The notes below the pieces were generated by a model that saw nothing but the letters and a program-made list of their open reading frames with translations, was not told the DNA's origin and searched no databases. The position numbers and the translations under genes are program-made. Positions 1 to 8,765 of a stretch of 64,000 bases of DNA are shown piece by piece (position 1 is the first letter of the stretch; each line of letters starts with the position of its first letter). Source of the stretch: Actinokineospora terrae (GTDB lineage: Bacteria; Actinomycetota; Actinomycetes; Mycobacteriales; Pseudonocardiaceae); assembly GCF_900111175.1 (NCBI RefSeq), contig NZ_FOGI01000003.1:1-64000 (forward strand), written 5' to 3'.

Positions 1-18
1 GCTGTCGCCTCCCGCTAG
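1..18 (+). CDS. C-terminal end of a gene entering from the left edge
   Basis: Reading the frame that ends at the TAG at 16-18 gives only five residues (AVASR) before the stop. A strong hairpin terminator begins nine bases later, which is why I read this as the end of a real plus-strand gene. Nothing can be said about its product from this window. The alternative is that the TAG is chance and the terminator belongs to a gene ending further left. Confidence 0.35.
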   Translation, partial: AVASR

Positions 19-26
19 TTCCGCTT

Positions 27-66
27 CGGAAACGGCCCCCGGCATTCTCGCCGGGGGCCGTTTCCG
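27..66 (+). terminator. Strong GC-rich intrinsic terminator
   Basis: A perfect 17 bp inverted repeat (27-43 and 50-66) has a 6-base loop (attctc). The arms are symmetrical, with an A-rich start to the left arm and a T-rich end to the right arm, so it could work in both directions. It ends whatever gene enters from the left edge. Confidence 0.85.
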
Positions 67-384
67 TGTCCTCCTTGAACGACTTCCCTCGGGCCCCTTC
101 TCTCGTAACCCACCCGAGTGACCCTCAGCTGGCGGCCACACTTACTTCGGCCTGCTTGCCCCCTATTCGCGCCTCTCTGAACTTCACCCATCCCAGCGAC
201 AGAAGTTATCCACATGTGGATCTTCGACGGCCTGTTTCACGATCGTCTGTCGGGGGGTGCCGGTAGGCTGGGACCTGGGACGCCCCCCGGAGAGGGTGGG
301 GGCTGGGGCCGGACTGGCGTGCGCGCGCGAGGCCGTTGAGGTGGGGGTAACGGCGGGCGGTAGAGGTGCCTGGGCGCGGCGAGG
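67..384. other. Intergenic spacer, no gene seen
   Basis: No convincing coding frame is present. An isolated sequence matching the bacterial DnaA-box consensus (TTATCCACA, 206-214) lies inside a short palindrome, but there is no cluster of boxes and no dnaA or dnaN nearby, so I do not call an origin. Confidence 0.5.
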
Positions 385-775
385 GTGACGGCTCGGGGGC
401 GGGGCAGAGTCAGGCTGTGGGAGACAGGGGCGGACGGGCCGGGGACAGGGTTGGGCTGGCGGGGAGCAGAGTCGGGCCGTCGACGCCGTGCAGATCGCCG
501 GAGACCGCGTGGGGACGGAGTCGGGACCGGGGACGCAAGGTGGGCTGTCGGGGCCGGAGTTGGGCTACCGCGACCACAGGTCGGCTATCGGCGCCAAAGT
601 CAGGCCGACCGGAAACAGTGCCGGGCGACCGGGGCCAGAGGGGCTGGCAGGGCCACGGTGGTCGGATCGGGAACAGAGTCGGGCGACCGAGGCCAAAGGT
701 CGGGGCCAAAGGCGGGCGGACCGGGACTGGGGATGGCGATCGGGGCCAGGGTTGGGCGATCGGGCTTGAGGGGCG
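385..775. repeat. Degenerate minisatellite of about 20 bp units
   Basis: The stretch is built from degenerate units of about 19-22 bases resembling gtcgggcgaccggggccaaa. Clear units lie around 545-600 and 600-760, with recurring gggcgaccgg and ggccaaag cores. Open frames run through it on both strands only because the unit lacks stops. Their products are low-complexity Arg/Gly/Pro strings with no recognisable domain. The unit differs from the 27 bp units found later in the window. From 776 to 908 I see nothing. Confidence 0.7.
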
Positions 776-908
776 TTGGTGGCTAGAGGGCGTGCACGCC
801 GACGGCAGGTGGGCTGCAGACCGTGAGTGGTGAGGTGAACGTCGAGAGGGGCTGGAGTGGGCTTCCCAAGACCCGGCTGCCAGGGACACAGCCGGGGGTC
901 GGGTCCTG

Positions 909-1394
909 CTAGCGGGGCTCGGGCGAGCGGGACCAGGCGGTTTTGAGCCAGAGGGCGGCTAGGGTGACCATGGCTATCTCGCTGATGATCAAGCCGGGGC
1001 CTGGGCCTGGGGAGTTGAGGCCCGCGCTGGACTGGCGGGTCCAGATGGCCAGGAGACCGTCCACCGCGGCGAACCAGCCGCCGAGGGCGGCGATCCAGGT
1101 CAGGGTCCAGCGGCGGAGGGCGAGGGCCAGGGCTGAGGCGAGGATGCCGAACGCCAGGGCGGTGGCGGCGAAGAGGCGGGGGACGGCTCCTACCTTGCCG
1201 GTGGCGTCGCCCGCGGCCAGGAGGACCTGCCAGCCCGCAGCGGAGCCCATCCACGGCAGCACGTAGCCGACGATCAGCACGAACACCGCGATGGACAGCA
1301 CGATCGCCCGGAAGCCGAGGTCCACCGCGGCCGAACGCTCGACGGAGTCGATCTCGGCCCGCAGCGCCGCGAGGTCCTGGTCGTCGGTGGTCAT
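909..1394 (-). CDS. Rv2732c-type conserved membrane protein
   Basis: This is a 161-residue protein. A charged N-terminal segment (TTDDQDLAALRAEIDS) is followed by four hydrophobic stretches that should be membrane helices, at roughly residues 32-52, 65-85, 90-110 and 125-145. I chose the ATG at 1394 because the frame upstream of it has poor composition and the protein then starts with an acidic cytoplasmic head. The position just downstream of miaB on the same strand matches mycobacterial Rv2732c, a conserved membrane protein beside miaB. That placement rests on context and topology. Its function is unknown. Confidence 0.75.
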   Translation of the reverse strand: MTTDDQDLAALRAEIDSVERSAAVDLGFRAIVLSIAVFVLIVGYVLPWMGSAAGWQVLLAAGDATGKVGAVPRLFAATALAFGILASALALALRRWTLTWIAALGGWFAAVDGLLAIWTRQSSAGLNSPGPGPGLIISEIAMVTLAALWLKTAWSRSPEPR

Positions 1395-1554
1395 CCGCAC
1401 CCTCCACTCACAGCAGGCCGGGCATGCCCCGAGACCGGCACACCCACCCCGCACCTCACGGCCGTCATCACGCTCCACCCACGTCCAGCCGTGGCCACCA
1501 CGAGCCGGACACGCCAAGCAAGAAGCCCGACGCATCCAGCACCTGGGCCGGTGG

Positions 1555-3018
1555 TCATCCGCAGCCGCCGGTGGGTTGCAGCGGGGCCGGGGTGCCGAAG
1601 CCGGGCAGCCCCAGGGTGACGCCCGGGGTCTTGGGGCGCAGACCGGCTTCGTGGTTGTCGCCCGCGCGAGTGCGGCGGTGGGAGAGAAGAGGGCCGTCGG
1701 CGACCAAGTGGTGCGGGGCGGCGTAGGTGATCACGGTCTCGACCACGTCGCCCGGGCGGATCGGGGCGTCGCCGGGGGTGAAGTGGACCAGGCGGTTGTC
1801 GCGGGCGCGGCCGCTCATGCGGTGGGTGTCGGCGTCCTTGCGGCCCTCGCCGGTGGCGACCACGACCTCGACGGTGCGGCCGACCTGCTCCTTGTTCAGC
1901 TGCCAGGCGATGTCGTTCTGCAGCGCCACCAGCCGGTCGTAGCGCTCCTGGACGACCTGCTTGGGCAGCTGGTCGGGCATCGACGCGGCCGGGGTGCCGG
2001 GGCGCTTGGAGTACTGGAAGGTGAACGCGCTGGCGAAGCGGGACTGGGCGACGACGTCGAGGGTGGCCTGGAAGTCCGCCTCGGTCTCGCCGGGGAAGCC
2101 GACGATGATGTCGGTGGTGATCGCGGCGTCCGGCATCGCGGCGCGGACCTTGTCGATGATCGACAGGTAGCGCGCGGACCGGTACGAGCGGCGCATCTCG
2201 CGCAGCAGCCGGTCGGAGCCCGATTGCAGCGGCATGTGCAGCTGGTGGCAGACGACCGGGGTCTCGGCCATGGCGGCGATGACGTCGTCGGTGAAGTCCT
2301 TCGGGTGCGGGGAGGTGAACCGGACCCGCTCCAGGCCGTCGATCTCGCCGCAGGCGCGCAGCAGCTTGCCGAAGGCGTAGCGGTCGCCGAACTCCACGCC
2401 GTAGGAGTTGACGTTCTGCCCGAGCAGCGTCACCTCCAGGACACCCTCGGCGACCAGGGCGGACACCTCGGCGAGCACGTCGCCGGGGCGCCGGTCGCGT
2501 TCGCGGCCGCGCAGCGCGGGCACGATGCAGAAGGTGCAGGTGTTGTTGCAGCCCACCGAGATCGACACCCAGCCGGAGTGCGCGGAGTCGCGGCGGGCGG
2601 GCAGCGTGGAGGGGAAGACCTCCAGCGACTCCAGGATCTCGACCTCGGCCTGGCGGTTGTGCCTGGCCCGGTCGAGCAGGGTCGGCAGCGACCCGATGTT
2701 GTGCGTGCCGAACACCACGTCCACCCAGGGCGCGCGGCGGACGATCTCGCCGCGGTCCTTCTGCGCGAGACAGCCACCGACCGCGATCTGCATGTCAGGG
2801 TTAGCCGTCTTGGCCGGTGCTAGGTGGCCGAGGTTGCCGTAGAGCTTGTTGTCGGCGTTCTCCCGCACGGCACAGGTGTTGAACACGACGACGTCGGCCT
2901 GGGCGCCCTCGGGCGCGGCGACGTAGCCCGCGTCCTCGAGCAGGCCGGACAGCCGCTCGGAGTCGTGGACGTTCATCTGGCACCCGTAGGTGCGGACTTG
3001 GTAGGTTCGCGCGCTCAT
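1555..3018 (-). CDS. miaB: tRNA-2-methylthio-N6-dimethylallyladenosine synthase MiaB
   Basis: MiaB adds a methylthio group to position 2 of i6A37 in tRNAs reading UNN codons, using radical SAM chemistry and two 4Fe-4S clusters. The N-terminal methylthiotransferase domain carries three cluster cysteines (C13 in YGCQMN, C49 in [10 protein letters not shown]83 in GGCLAQKD). The radical-SAM motif CNNTCTFC supplies C157, C161 and C164. A TRAM-like RNA-binding segment follows from about residue 375. At 487 residues it is typical for the family, with a low-complexity tail after about residue 450. The start ATG at 3018 gives the usual short lead before the first cluster cysteine. The first step enzyme, miaA, is not in the window. 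Confidence 0.97.
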   Translation of the reverse strand: MSARTYQVRTYGCQMNVHDSERLSGLLEDAGYVAAPEGAQADVVVFNTCAVRENADNKLYGNLGHLAPAKTANPDMQIAVGGCLAQKDRGEIVRRAPWVDVVFGTHNIGSLPTLLDRARHNRQAEVEILESLEVFPSTLPARRDSAHSGWVSISVGCNNTCTFCIVPALRGRERDRRPGDVLAEVSALVAEGVLEVTLLGQNVNSYGVEFGDRYAFGKLLRACGEIDGLERVRFTSPHPKDFTDDVIAAMAETPVVCHQLHMPLQSGSDRLLREMRRSYRSARYLSIIDKVRAAMPDAAITTDIIVGFPGETEADFQATLDVVAQSRFASAFTFQYSKRPGTPAASMPDQLPKQVVQERYDRLVALQNDIAWQLNKEQVGRTVEVVVATGEGRKDADTHRMSGRARDNRLVHFTPGDAPIRPGDVVETVITYAAPHHLVADGPLLSHRRTRAGDNHEAGLRPKTPGVTLGLPGFGTPAPLQPTGGCG

Positions 3019-3133
3019 CTCGGTGTCCGAGGGTACGCCGCGCCGTCAGCGGCCCGAGCACCCCGGGCGACCCGCGCTGTCGTTTCCCGGCGAAGCGCAC
3101 GTCACGCGGTTGACCCTCTGGCACGATCGTGCA

Positions 3134-4075
3134 ATGGCACGCGGCGGTGGGGCACGCAGGACGACGGCGGTCCTCGCCGTGGTCGTGCTCACGCTGCTGG
3201 CCGGGTGCGAGACGCAGTTCCCCGCCGTGCGGCTGCGGGTCGCCGCGGGCAACAAGTCCGGGGTCTACAACACGATCTCGCAGTTCATGGCCGGGGTGTG
3301 GCAGGCGCGGCTGGGCACGCAGCGGCCGGAGGTGCTGGCCACCGGCGGGTCGCCGGACAACGTCAACAAGCTGCTCTCCGGCGAGGTCGACATCGCCTTC
3401 AGCGCCGCGGACGTGGCCTCGAAGCCGACGTCGGGCCCCCGGTCGCCCCGCGCGCTGGCCCGCATCCACGACGACTACCTGCACGTGGTGGTGCGCGACG
3501 ACGGACCCATCCAGCAGCTGTCGGACCTGCGCGGGATGCGGGTGGCGACCGGCGCGAAGGACTCCGGGGTGGAGTTCATCGCCAAGCGGATCCTGGCGCT
3601 GACCGGCCTGGACTCCCCCGGGATGCTGACCCAGCAGTCGCTGGACCTGGCGTCGTCGGTGGAGGCGCTGCGGATGAACCGGATCGACGCGTTCTTCTGG
3701 TCCGGCGGGCTGCCCACCCAGGCCATCTCGGGGTTGGGCGACGCGATGGCGATCCGGCTGCTCGACCTGGCCGACGACATCCCGGCGCTGCGCAGGCAGT
3801 ACCCGGTGTACGACTCGGCGTCGATCCCCGCCTCGACCTACCACCTGGCGGGCAGGCCGGTGAACACGCTGGCGGTGCCGAACTTCCTGCTCGTCACCGA
3901 CCAGATGTCCGACGACCTCGCGGAAGGTCTGATCCGGGAGTTCTTCGCGGCCTTGCCCGAACTGGCCCAACAGACCCCGGCAGCGCTATCGATCGACCTC
4001 CAGTCGGCGATCGAGACGGACCCCATCAAGCTGCATCCGGGCGCCGAGAGGTTCTACCGCGGCGAGAAGATCTAG
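3134..4075 (+). CDS. TAXI-family TRAP transporter solute-binding lipoprotein
   Basis: This is a 313-residue lipoprotein. Arginine-rich residues 1-9, a hydrophobic core and the lipobox LLAGC place the lipidated cysteine at C25. The mature part has TAXI-family signatures: RVAAGNKSGVYNTISQ near the start, TGGSPDNVNKLLSGEVDIAF, LRGMRVATGAKDSGVEF, and a late NFLLVTDQMSDDLAEGLIREFF. TAXI proteins bind small solutes such as glutamate for TRAP transporters. No TRAP membrane subunit lies nearby. Its end overlaps the convergent gluK end by four bases, so it may instead present a ligand to GluK. I started at ATG 3134, which puts the lipobox at the normal distance; an upstream in-frame start would make an implausibly long leader. 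Confidence 0.88.
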   Translation: MARGGGARRTTAVLAVVVLTLLAGCETQFPAVRLRVAAGNKSGVYNTISQFMAGVWQARLGTQRPEVLATGGSPDNVNKLLSGEVDIAFSAADVASKPTSGPRSPRALARIHDDYLHVVVRDDGPIQQLSDLRGMRVATGAKDSGVEFIAKRILALTGLDSPGMLTQQSLDLASSVEALRMNRIDAFFWSGGLPTQAISGLGDAMAIRLLDLADDIPALRRQYPVYDSASIPASTYHLAGRPVNTLAVPNFLLVTDQMSDDLAEGLIREFFAALPELAQQTPAALSIDLQSAIETDPIKLHPGAERFYRGEKI

Positions 4076-5478
4076 CGATGCACCGGTAGATCTACCGTGA
4101 CGCGGAGACCGCCGCCTTCGGGTAGGTCCAACCGCAGATCTCCCGCTGCCCTAGCCACGATGCGGCTGACAATCGCGAGCCCCAGACCAGAACCGGGCAC
4201 GTTCTGGTGTGCGCCACTACGCCAGAACCGGTCTGTGGCGCGCTCTAGTTCGTCCGCGCGCAAACCAGGTCCGTGGTCACGCACGCTGACCGCGACCACC
4301 CCCGCCGTTCCGTCTACCGCGACCGACACGCGCACCGAGCTACCCGAGCCGGTGAACTTCAACGCGTTGTCCAGCAGCGCGTCCAAGATCCCGTCGAGGC
4401 CGCGCGCGGGCACCATCGCCCGCGCGGGACCGGCGGACCCGGCGACGTCCAGGGTGATGTCGCGCGAGTCGGCCACCACGCGCCAGTCCGCGACCCGCTC
4501 GGCGACGACGGCGTCGACGTCCACCGGCACCAGGTCGCCGCCGGTGTTCTCGGCGCGCGCCATGGCCAGCAGTTCGTCGAGGATGCGGTTGAGCCGGTCG
4601 GCCTCGGCCGCGGCGGCGACCCGGTGGTCGTCGGCGTCGAGGTCGACGTGGCCCTCCAGGTTGACCAGGCGCAGCTTGAGCGCGGTCAACGGGTTGCGCA
4701 GCTGGTGCGAGGCGTCGGCGACGAACGCGCGCTGCGCGGCGAGGGCGTCACCGACGCTGGCGGCCATCTGGTCGAAGGAGCGCACCAGCTTGCGCAGTTC
4801 GGGCGGGCCGTGCTCGTCGGCGACCTTCTCCGCCTCGCGGCCGCTCACCACCGCGGCCACCAGCGACCCGGTCGCCTCGTCCAACCGCCGCACCGGCCGC
4901 AGGATCCACTGGATGACCGGCACCGCCAGCATCAGCGCCAGCCCGAACGACAGGATCCCGCCCGCCGCGATCAGCAGCCACCACCACAGCACCCTGGTGC
5001 GGCTGCTGTCGGTCGGCGACACGGTGATGACCGCGCCGCGCACCTCGCCGTCCACGAGCACCGGACCGGCCAACACCAGCGGCCGGTCGTTCCACGGCAG
5101 CAACAGCGCGCCCGACTCGGGACGACGCCCGGCCAACGCGCGTTGCACCTGCTGGCGCACGTCGTCGGAGGCGAGGTCCACCGGGTCGAGGCCACTCGAG
5201 GAACCGGAACTGACCTGGGGGCTGCTGTCCTGGTCGACGATGAGCACCGCGACGCCGTAGAGCTCGAAGTAGCGCCGCAACTCCTCGCTCATCGAGTCGG
5301 CGGTGTCGTCGGTCAGCGGCCGCTGGGCCATCGAGGCGAACCGGTTGGTGTCGGTGAGCCGGTCCAGGAACAGCTTCTGCTGCTCGGACCCCGCGACCGA
5401 CAGCGCGAGCGGCACGCCGAGGCCGAAGACCAGCAGCGCGACGAGGAACCAGACCATGCCGAGCAACCGCGTCCGCAT
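4072..5478 (-). CDS. gluK: Sensor histidine kinase, probable GluK
   Basis: This 468-residue two-component sensor has an N-terminal membrane helix (about 8-28), an extracytoplasmic loop of some 130 residues, a second helix (about 162-190) and a HAMP linker. A HisKA domain follows with phospho-acceptor H258 in ASHQLRNPLTALK. The HATPase domain carries DNALKF, DHGPGL and GSGLGLAIV. It follows the response-regulator gene on the same strand with 22 bases between them. The pair is divergent from gluABCD, the arrangement described for the glutamate-sensing GluR-GluK system of Streptomyces coelicolor. The name is inferred from that context plus domains. The ligand may be glutamate or may reach it through the neighbouring TAXI lipoprotein. 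Confidence 0.88.
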   Translation of the reverse strand: MRTRLLGMVWFLVALLVFGLGVPLALSVAGSEQQKLFLDRLTDTNRFASMAQRPLTDDTADSMSEELRRYFELYGVAVLIVDQDSSPQVSSGSSSGLDPVDLASDDVRQQVQRALAGRRPESGALLLPWNDRPLVLAGPVLVDGEVRGAVITVSPTDSSRTRVLWWWLLIAAGGILSFGLALMLAVPVIQWILRPVRRLDEATGSLVAAVVSGREAEKVADEHGPPELRKLVRSFDQMAASVGDALAAQRAFVADASHQLRNPLTALKLRLVNLEGHVDLDADDHRVAAAAEADRLNRILDELLAMARAENTGGDLVPVDVDAVVAERVADWRVVADSRDITLDVAGSAGPARAMVPARGLDGILDALLDNALKFTGSGSSVRVSVAVDGTAGVVAVSVRDHGPGLRADELERATDRFWRSGAHQNVPGSGLGLAIVSRIVARAAGDLRLDLPEGGGLRVTVDLPVHR

Positions 5479-5500
5479 CGCGCCTCCCCCCGGGTACGTC

Positions 5501-6178
5501 TCAGGCGAGTCTGCCCGGTTGACCCGACAAGCGGTACCCGACCCCCCGAACGGTCTCGATGAGGGTGGGCCGACCGAGCTTGGTGCGCAGCGTCGCCACG
5601 TGCACGTCCAATGACCGGTTCTCCGCCGCGCCCGCCCTGCCCCACACCTCGGCCAGCACCTGCTCGCGCCCGCACACCGCGCCCTTGGCGTCGACGACGA
5701 GCGCGAACACCTGGAACTCCTTGCGCGACAACGAGATCGGCGCACCGTCCACAGTGACCTCGTGGCGGTCGAAGTCGACCCGCACGCCGTCGAGCTCGAA
5801 CACCCCGCTCGGGCCGCCGCCGCGGTCGGTGCGGCGCCTGCGCACGGCGTGCACCCGCGCGACGAGTTCGTCGACGTCGTAGGGCTTGACCAGGTAGTCG
5901 TCCGCACCGGCGCGCAGACCGAGGATCCGGTCGTCGACCTCGCCGCGCGCCGAGACCACGATGACGGCCACGTCGCTGGCCGCGCGGATCTGTCGACACA
6001 GGACGATCCCGTCCACGTCGGGCAGGCCGAGGTCGAGCAGCACCACGTCGACCTCGCCGACCAGGTCGAGCACACCGGCACCCGACGCGAGCCTGCGCAC
6101 GGCGAGGCCGCGGCGGACCAGGGCCGGGGTCAGGGCGTCGGCGACCCGGTCGTCGTCCTCCACGAGCAGCACGCGCAC
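5501..6178 (-). CDS. gluR: OmpR-family response regulator, probable GluR
   Basis: The 225-residue protein has a receiver domain with acidic cluster EDDD at residues 7-10, phospho-acceptor D49 in LLDLGLPD and the conserved lysine in LVKPYD near residue 100. A C-terminal OmpR/PhoB winged helix follows, with LSRKEFQVFALV, NRSLDVHVATLRTKLG and ETVRGVGYRL. The GTG start gives the usual VRVLLVEDD beginning. It is transcribed away from gluA across a 160 bp spacer and ends 22 bases before the kinase, so the two are an operon. By analogy with Streptomyces GluR it should activate gluABCD in response to glutamate. That regulatory role is inferred. Confidence 0.9.
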   Translation of the reverse strand: MRVLLVEDDDRVADALTPALVRRGLAVRRLASGAGVLDLVGEVDVVLLDLGLPDVDGIVLCRQIRAASDVAVIVVSARGEVDDRILGLRAGADDYLVKPYDVDELVARVHAVRRRRTDRGGGPSGVFELDGVRVDFDRHEVTVDGAPISLSRKEFQVFALVVDAKGAVCGREQVLAEVWGRAGAAENRSLDVHVATLRTKLGRPTLIETVRGVGYRLSGQPGRLA

Positions 6179-6338
6179 CGCGCACCTCCACGATCCCCAG
6201 GCGGTTGTGTGACAGAGTTGAGACCCTAAGTGTTGCTCAAGGCCCATGGGAGAGGTGGGCGAGCCGGAGTAGGTTTCCGCAGACACCCATCCCCAGACCC
6301 CTGACGCACACCCGGTACGCCAGCGCTCGGAGGACGCC
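6179..6338. promoter_or_regulatory. Divergent control region between gluR and gluA
   Basis: This spacer separates the divergent gluR and gluA starts, so it should hold the promoters of both operons and any GluR operator. A good ribosome-binding site (ggagg) lies just before the gluA ATG. I could not identify a convincing pair of direct repeats for GluR binding. Confidence 0.5.
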
Positions 6339-7094
6339 ATGACCGAACCGAACACCGCCCGGCCGATGGTCCGGATGGCCGCGGTGGACAAGTTCTTCGG
6401 TCCGCTGCACGTGCTCAAGGAGATCACCCTCGACGTGCCGCAGGGGCAGGTGGTCGTGGTGCTCGGCCCCTCCGGGTCCGGCAAGTCGACGCTGTGCCGG
6501 GCGATCAACCGGTTGGAGCCGATCGACTCCGGCCTGATCGAGGTGGACGGCCGCCCGCTGCCCGCGGAGGGCAAGGAGCTGGCCAGGCTGCGCGCCGAGG
6601 TCGGCATGGTGTTCCAGTCGTTCAACCTGTTCGCGCACAAGACGATCCTGGAGAACGTCACGCTGGCCCCGATCCGGGTGCGCAAGCAGCCCGCGGCCGA
6701 GGCGCGCACGACGGCGCTGGAACTGCTGGAGCGGGTCGGGATCACCAGCCAGGCCGACAAGTACCCGGCGCAGCTGTCCGGGGGGCAGCAGCAGCGCGCC
6801 GCGATCGCCAGGGCGCTGGCCATGCGCCCCAAGGTGATGCTGTTCGACGAGCCCACCTCGGCGCTGGACCCGGAGATGGTCCAGGAGGTGCTGGACGTGA
6901 TGACCGGGCTGGCCGCCGAGGGGATGACGATGCTGGTGGTCACGCACGAGATGGGCTTCGCGCGCAAGGCCGCCCATCGGGTGATCTTCATGTCCGACGG
7001 CGAGGTCGTCGAGGACAGCACGCCGGAGGAGTTCTTCACCGCGCCGAAGTCCGGGCGGGCCAAGGACTTCCTTGGCAAGATCCTCACCCACTGA
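6339..7094 (+). CDS. gluA: Glutamate ABC transporter ATP-binding protein
   Basis: The 251-residue ATPase of a polar amino-acid importer has Walker [10 protein letters not shown] at 43-51, a Q-loop in [11 protein letters not shown], the ABC signature LSGGQQQR, Walker [13 protein letters not shown] and switch histidine THEMGF. It is the first gene of gluABCD, followed after 63 bases by the binding protein. The order ATPase, binding protein, two permeases is that of corynebacterial and Streptomyces gluABCD, which imports glutamate. A strong ribosome-binding site (ggagg) precedes the ATG. Confidence 0.96.
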   Translation: MTEPNTARPMVRMAAVDKFFGPLHVLKEITLDVPQGQVVVVLGPSGSGKSTLCRAINRLEPIDSGLIEVDGRPLPAEGKELARLRAEVGMVFQSFNLFAHKTILENVTLAPIRVRKQPAAEARTTALELLERVGITSQADKYPAQLSGGQQQRAAIARALAMRPKVMLFDEPTSALDPEMVQEVLDVMTGLAAEGMTMLVVTHEMGFARKAAHRVIFMSDGEVVEDSTPEEFFTAPKSGRAKDFLGKILTH

Positions 7095-7157
7095 CCTCCC
7101 CCCGGGGAAGGCAGCACACCCGGCTGGACCGCAGCCGACGACAACGAAGGAGCACAC

Positions 7158-8042
7158 ATGCGACTCCGGAGCCTCATGGTCGGCACCGTGACCGCCGCAC
7201 TCGCCCTCTCGCTGACCGCGTGCGGGAAGTCAAGCGACTCCGGATCGGGCAACCCGTCGGTGGACGCCAAGGCCTCGTTCGAGGCGGGCACCACGATGGC
7301 CGCGCTCAACCAGGCGGGCAAGATCCGCATCGGCACCAAGTTCGACCAGCCGCTGTTCGGCCTCAAGGGCCTCGACGGCAAGCCGACCGGCTTCGACGTC
7401 GAGGTCGCCAAGCTCCTCGCCGCGAAGCTCGGCCTCTCCGCCGACAAGATCGAGTGGGTGGAGACCCCGTCGAAGGTCCGCGAGGAGGTCATCGAGCAGG
7501 GCAAGGTCGACCTGGTCGTGGCCACCTACACCATCAACGACAAGCGCAAGGAGCGGATCTCCTTCGCAGGCCCGTACTACGAGGCCGGTCAGGACCTGAT
7601 GGTGAAGAAGGACAACGACAAGATCACCGACCAGAACTCGCTCAAGGACGCGGGCGCCAAGGTCTGCTCGGTCACCGGCTCCACCCCGGCCGAGACGATC
7701 AAGAAGTACATCGACGAGAAGAACCTGGTGCTCTTCGACGTGTACTCCAAGTGCGCCGACGCGCTGAAGAACAACCAGGTCGACGCCGTCACCACCGACA
7801 ACGTGATCCTGCTCGGCCTGGTCGACAAGTCCGAGGGCGCCTACAAGCTGGTGGGCAAGCCGTTCACCAAGGAGCCCTACGGCATCGGCATCAAGAAGGG
7901 CGACACCAAGTTCTGCCAGTTCATCAACGACACCCTCAAGGCAGCCGCGGCCGACGGCAGCTACGAGAAGGCGTGGAAGGACACCGCGGGCAAGGTCGCG
8001 CCCAACACCCCGAAGCTGCCCGAGACCGCCACCTGCAGCTGA
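7158..8042 (+). CDS. gluB: Glutamate-binding lipoprotein of the ABC transporter
   Basis: This 294-residue family-3 solute-binding lipoprotein has an export signal (MRLRSLMVGT, then a hydrophobic core) ending in the lipobox LTACG with lipidated C22. The mature protein shows the SBP_bac_3 pattern: IRIGTKFDQPLFG, GFDVEVAKLLAAKLG, VDLVVATYTINDKRKERISFAGPYY and DAVTTDNVILLG. It captures glutamate outside the membrane and passes it to GluC/GluD. A good ribosome-binding site (gaaggag) precedes the ATG. A very stable hairpin follows the gene and may raise its message level relative to the permeases. Confidence 0.95.
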   Translation: MRLRSLMVGTVTAALALSLTACGKSSDSGSGNPSVDAKASFEAGTTMAALNQAGKIRIGTKFDQPLFGLKGLDGKPTGFDVEVAKLLAAKLGLSADKIEWVETPSKVREEVIEQGKVDLVVATYTINDKRKERISFAGPYYEAGQDLMVKKDNDKITDQNSLKDAGAKVCSVTGSTPAETIKKYIDEKNLVLFDVYSKCADALKNNQVDAVTTDNVILLGLVDKSEGAYKLVGKPFTKEPYGIGIKKGDTKFCQFINDTLKAAAADGSYEKAWKDTAGKVAPNTPKLPETATCS

Positions 8043-8058
8043 TCTGCTGACCCGTCCT

Positions 8059-8089
8059 CCGGGGCGCCCGCCGACGGCGGGCGCCCCGG
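8059..8089 (+). terminator. Intercistronic hairpin between gluB and gluC
   Basis: A perfect 14 bp inverted repeat (8059-8072 and 8076-8089) with a 3-base loop (gac) lies 17 bases after gluB and 26 bases before gluC. It has no T-run after it. It could act as a partial terminator or as an RNA-stabilising end for the gluAB part of the message, both of which fit a binding protein needed in excess over its permeases. Confidence 0.7.
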
Positions 8090-8114
8090 GGCCTTACCGG
8101 GCTCGGAGTCACCC

Positions 8115-8765
8115 GTGAACGTCATCATCGACAACTTCCCGCTCTACGTCAGCGGTTTCCTGCAGACGCTGCGGATCTGCGCGTTCGCCGCCATCGGCGC
8201 GCTGCTCATCGGCACGGTCATCGCCGGGTTCCGGGTGTCCCCGGTGCCGCCGCTGCGCTGGGTGGGCACCGCGTGGGTCACCGTGTTCCGCAACTGCCCG
8301 CTGACCGTGGTGCTGTTCTTCTGCGCGTTCGGCCTACCGGAGATCGGCGTCAACGGCGCGTACTTCTGGTTCGGGGTGACCGGCCTGGTCCTCTACACCT
8401 CGGCGTTCGTCTGCGAGGCGGTGCGCAGCGGCATCAACTCGGTGCCCGCGGGCCAGGCCGAGGCAGCGCGCGCGGTCGGGTTGACCTTCAGCCAGTCGCT
8501 GTCCTCGGTGGTGCTGCCGCAGGCGCTGCGCACCGTCGTGCCGCCACTGGGAAGCGTCATCATCGCGATGATCAAGAACTCGGCCATCGCTGGCGCGTTC
8601 GGCATCGGCGGCGACCTGTTCGCCGTCGGCGACACGCTGACCTCGGCCAGGGGCGAGGCCGCCCTGCCGGTGCTCATCGGCGTGGTGGTCGGCTACCTGG
8701 TCATCACCATCCCCAGCGGCCTCGGCCTGGCCTGGCTGGAGCGAAAGGTGGCGATCGCCCGATGA
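8115..8765 (+). CDS. gluC: Glutamate ABC transporter permease
   Basis: This 216-residue HisMQ-type permease has five or so hydrophobic segments and the conserved EAA loop (ARAVGLTFSQSLSSVVLPQALRTVVPPL is its region, about residues 115-145) that docks on the ATPase. VFRNCPLTVVLFF is the typical N-terminal permease motif. It forms a heterodimer with GluD, whose ATG overlaps its stop in the ATGA at 8762-8765, implying translational coupling. The GTG or ATG choice is not in doubt because the protein begins directly with the amphipathic lead VIIDNFPLYVSGFLQTL. Confidence 0.94.
   Translation: MNVIIDNFPLYVSGFLQTLRICAFAAIGALLIGTVIAGFRVSPVPPLRWVGTAWVTVFRNCPLTVVLFFCAFGLPEIGVNGAYFWFGVTGLVLYTSAFVCEAVRSGINSVPAGQAEAARAVGLTFSQSLSSVVLPQALRTVVPPLGSVIIAMIKNSAIAGAFGIGGDLFAVGDTLTSARGEAALPVLIGVVVGYLVITIPSGLGLAWLERKVAIAR

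Noticed and set aside
206..214. Chromosome replication origin
   Set aside because: Single DnaA-box match with no cluster and no dnaA, dnaN or gyr genes nearby.
366..889. Coding genes in the left-edge minisatellite
   Set aside because: Several overlapping frames on both strands are equally open, as expected from stop-free tandem repeats, and none has a domain or good start.
1291..2823. 510-residue plus-strand frame opposite miaB
   Set aside because: Antisense shadow; miaB on the other strand has all catalytic cysteines.
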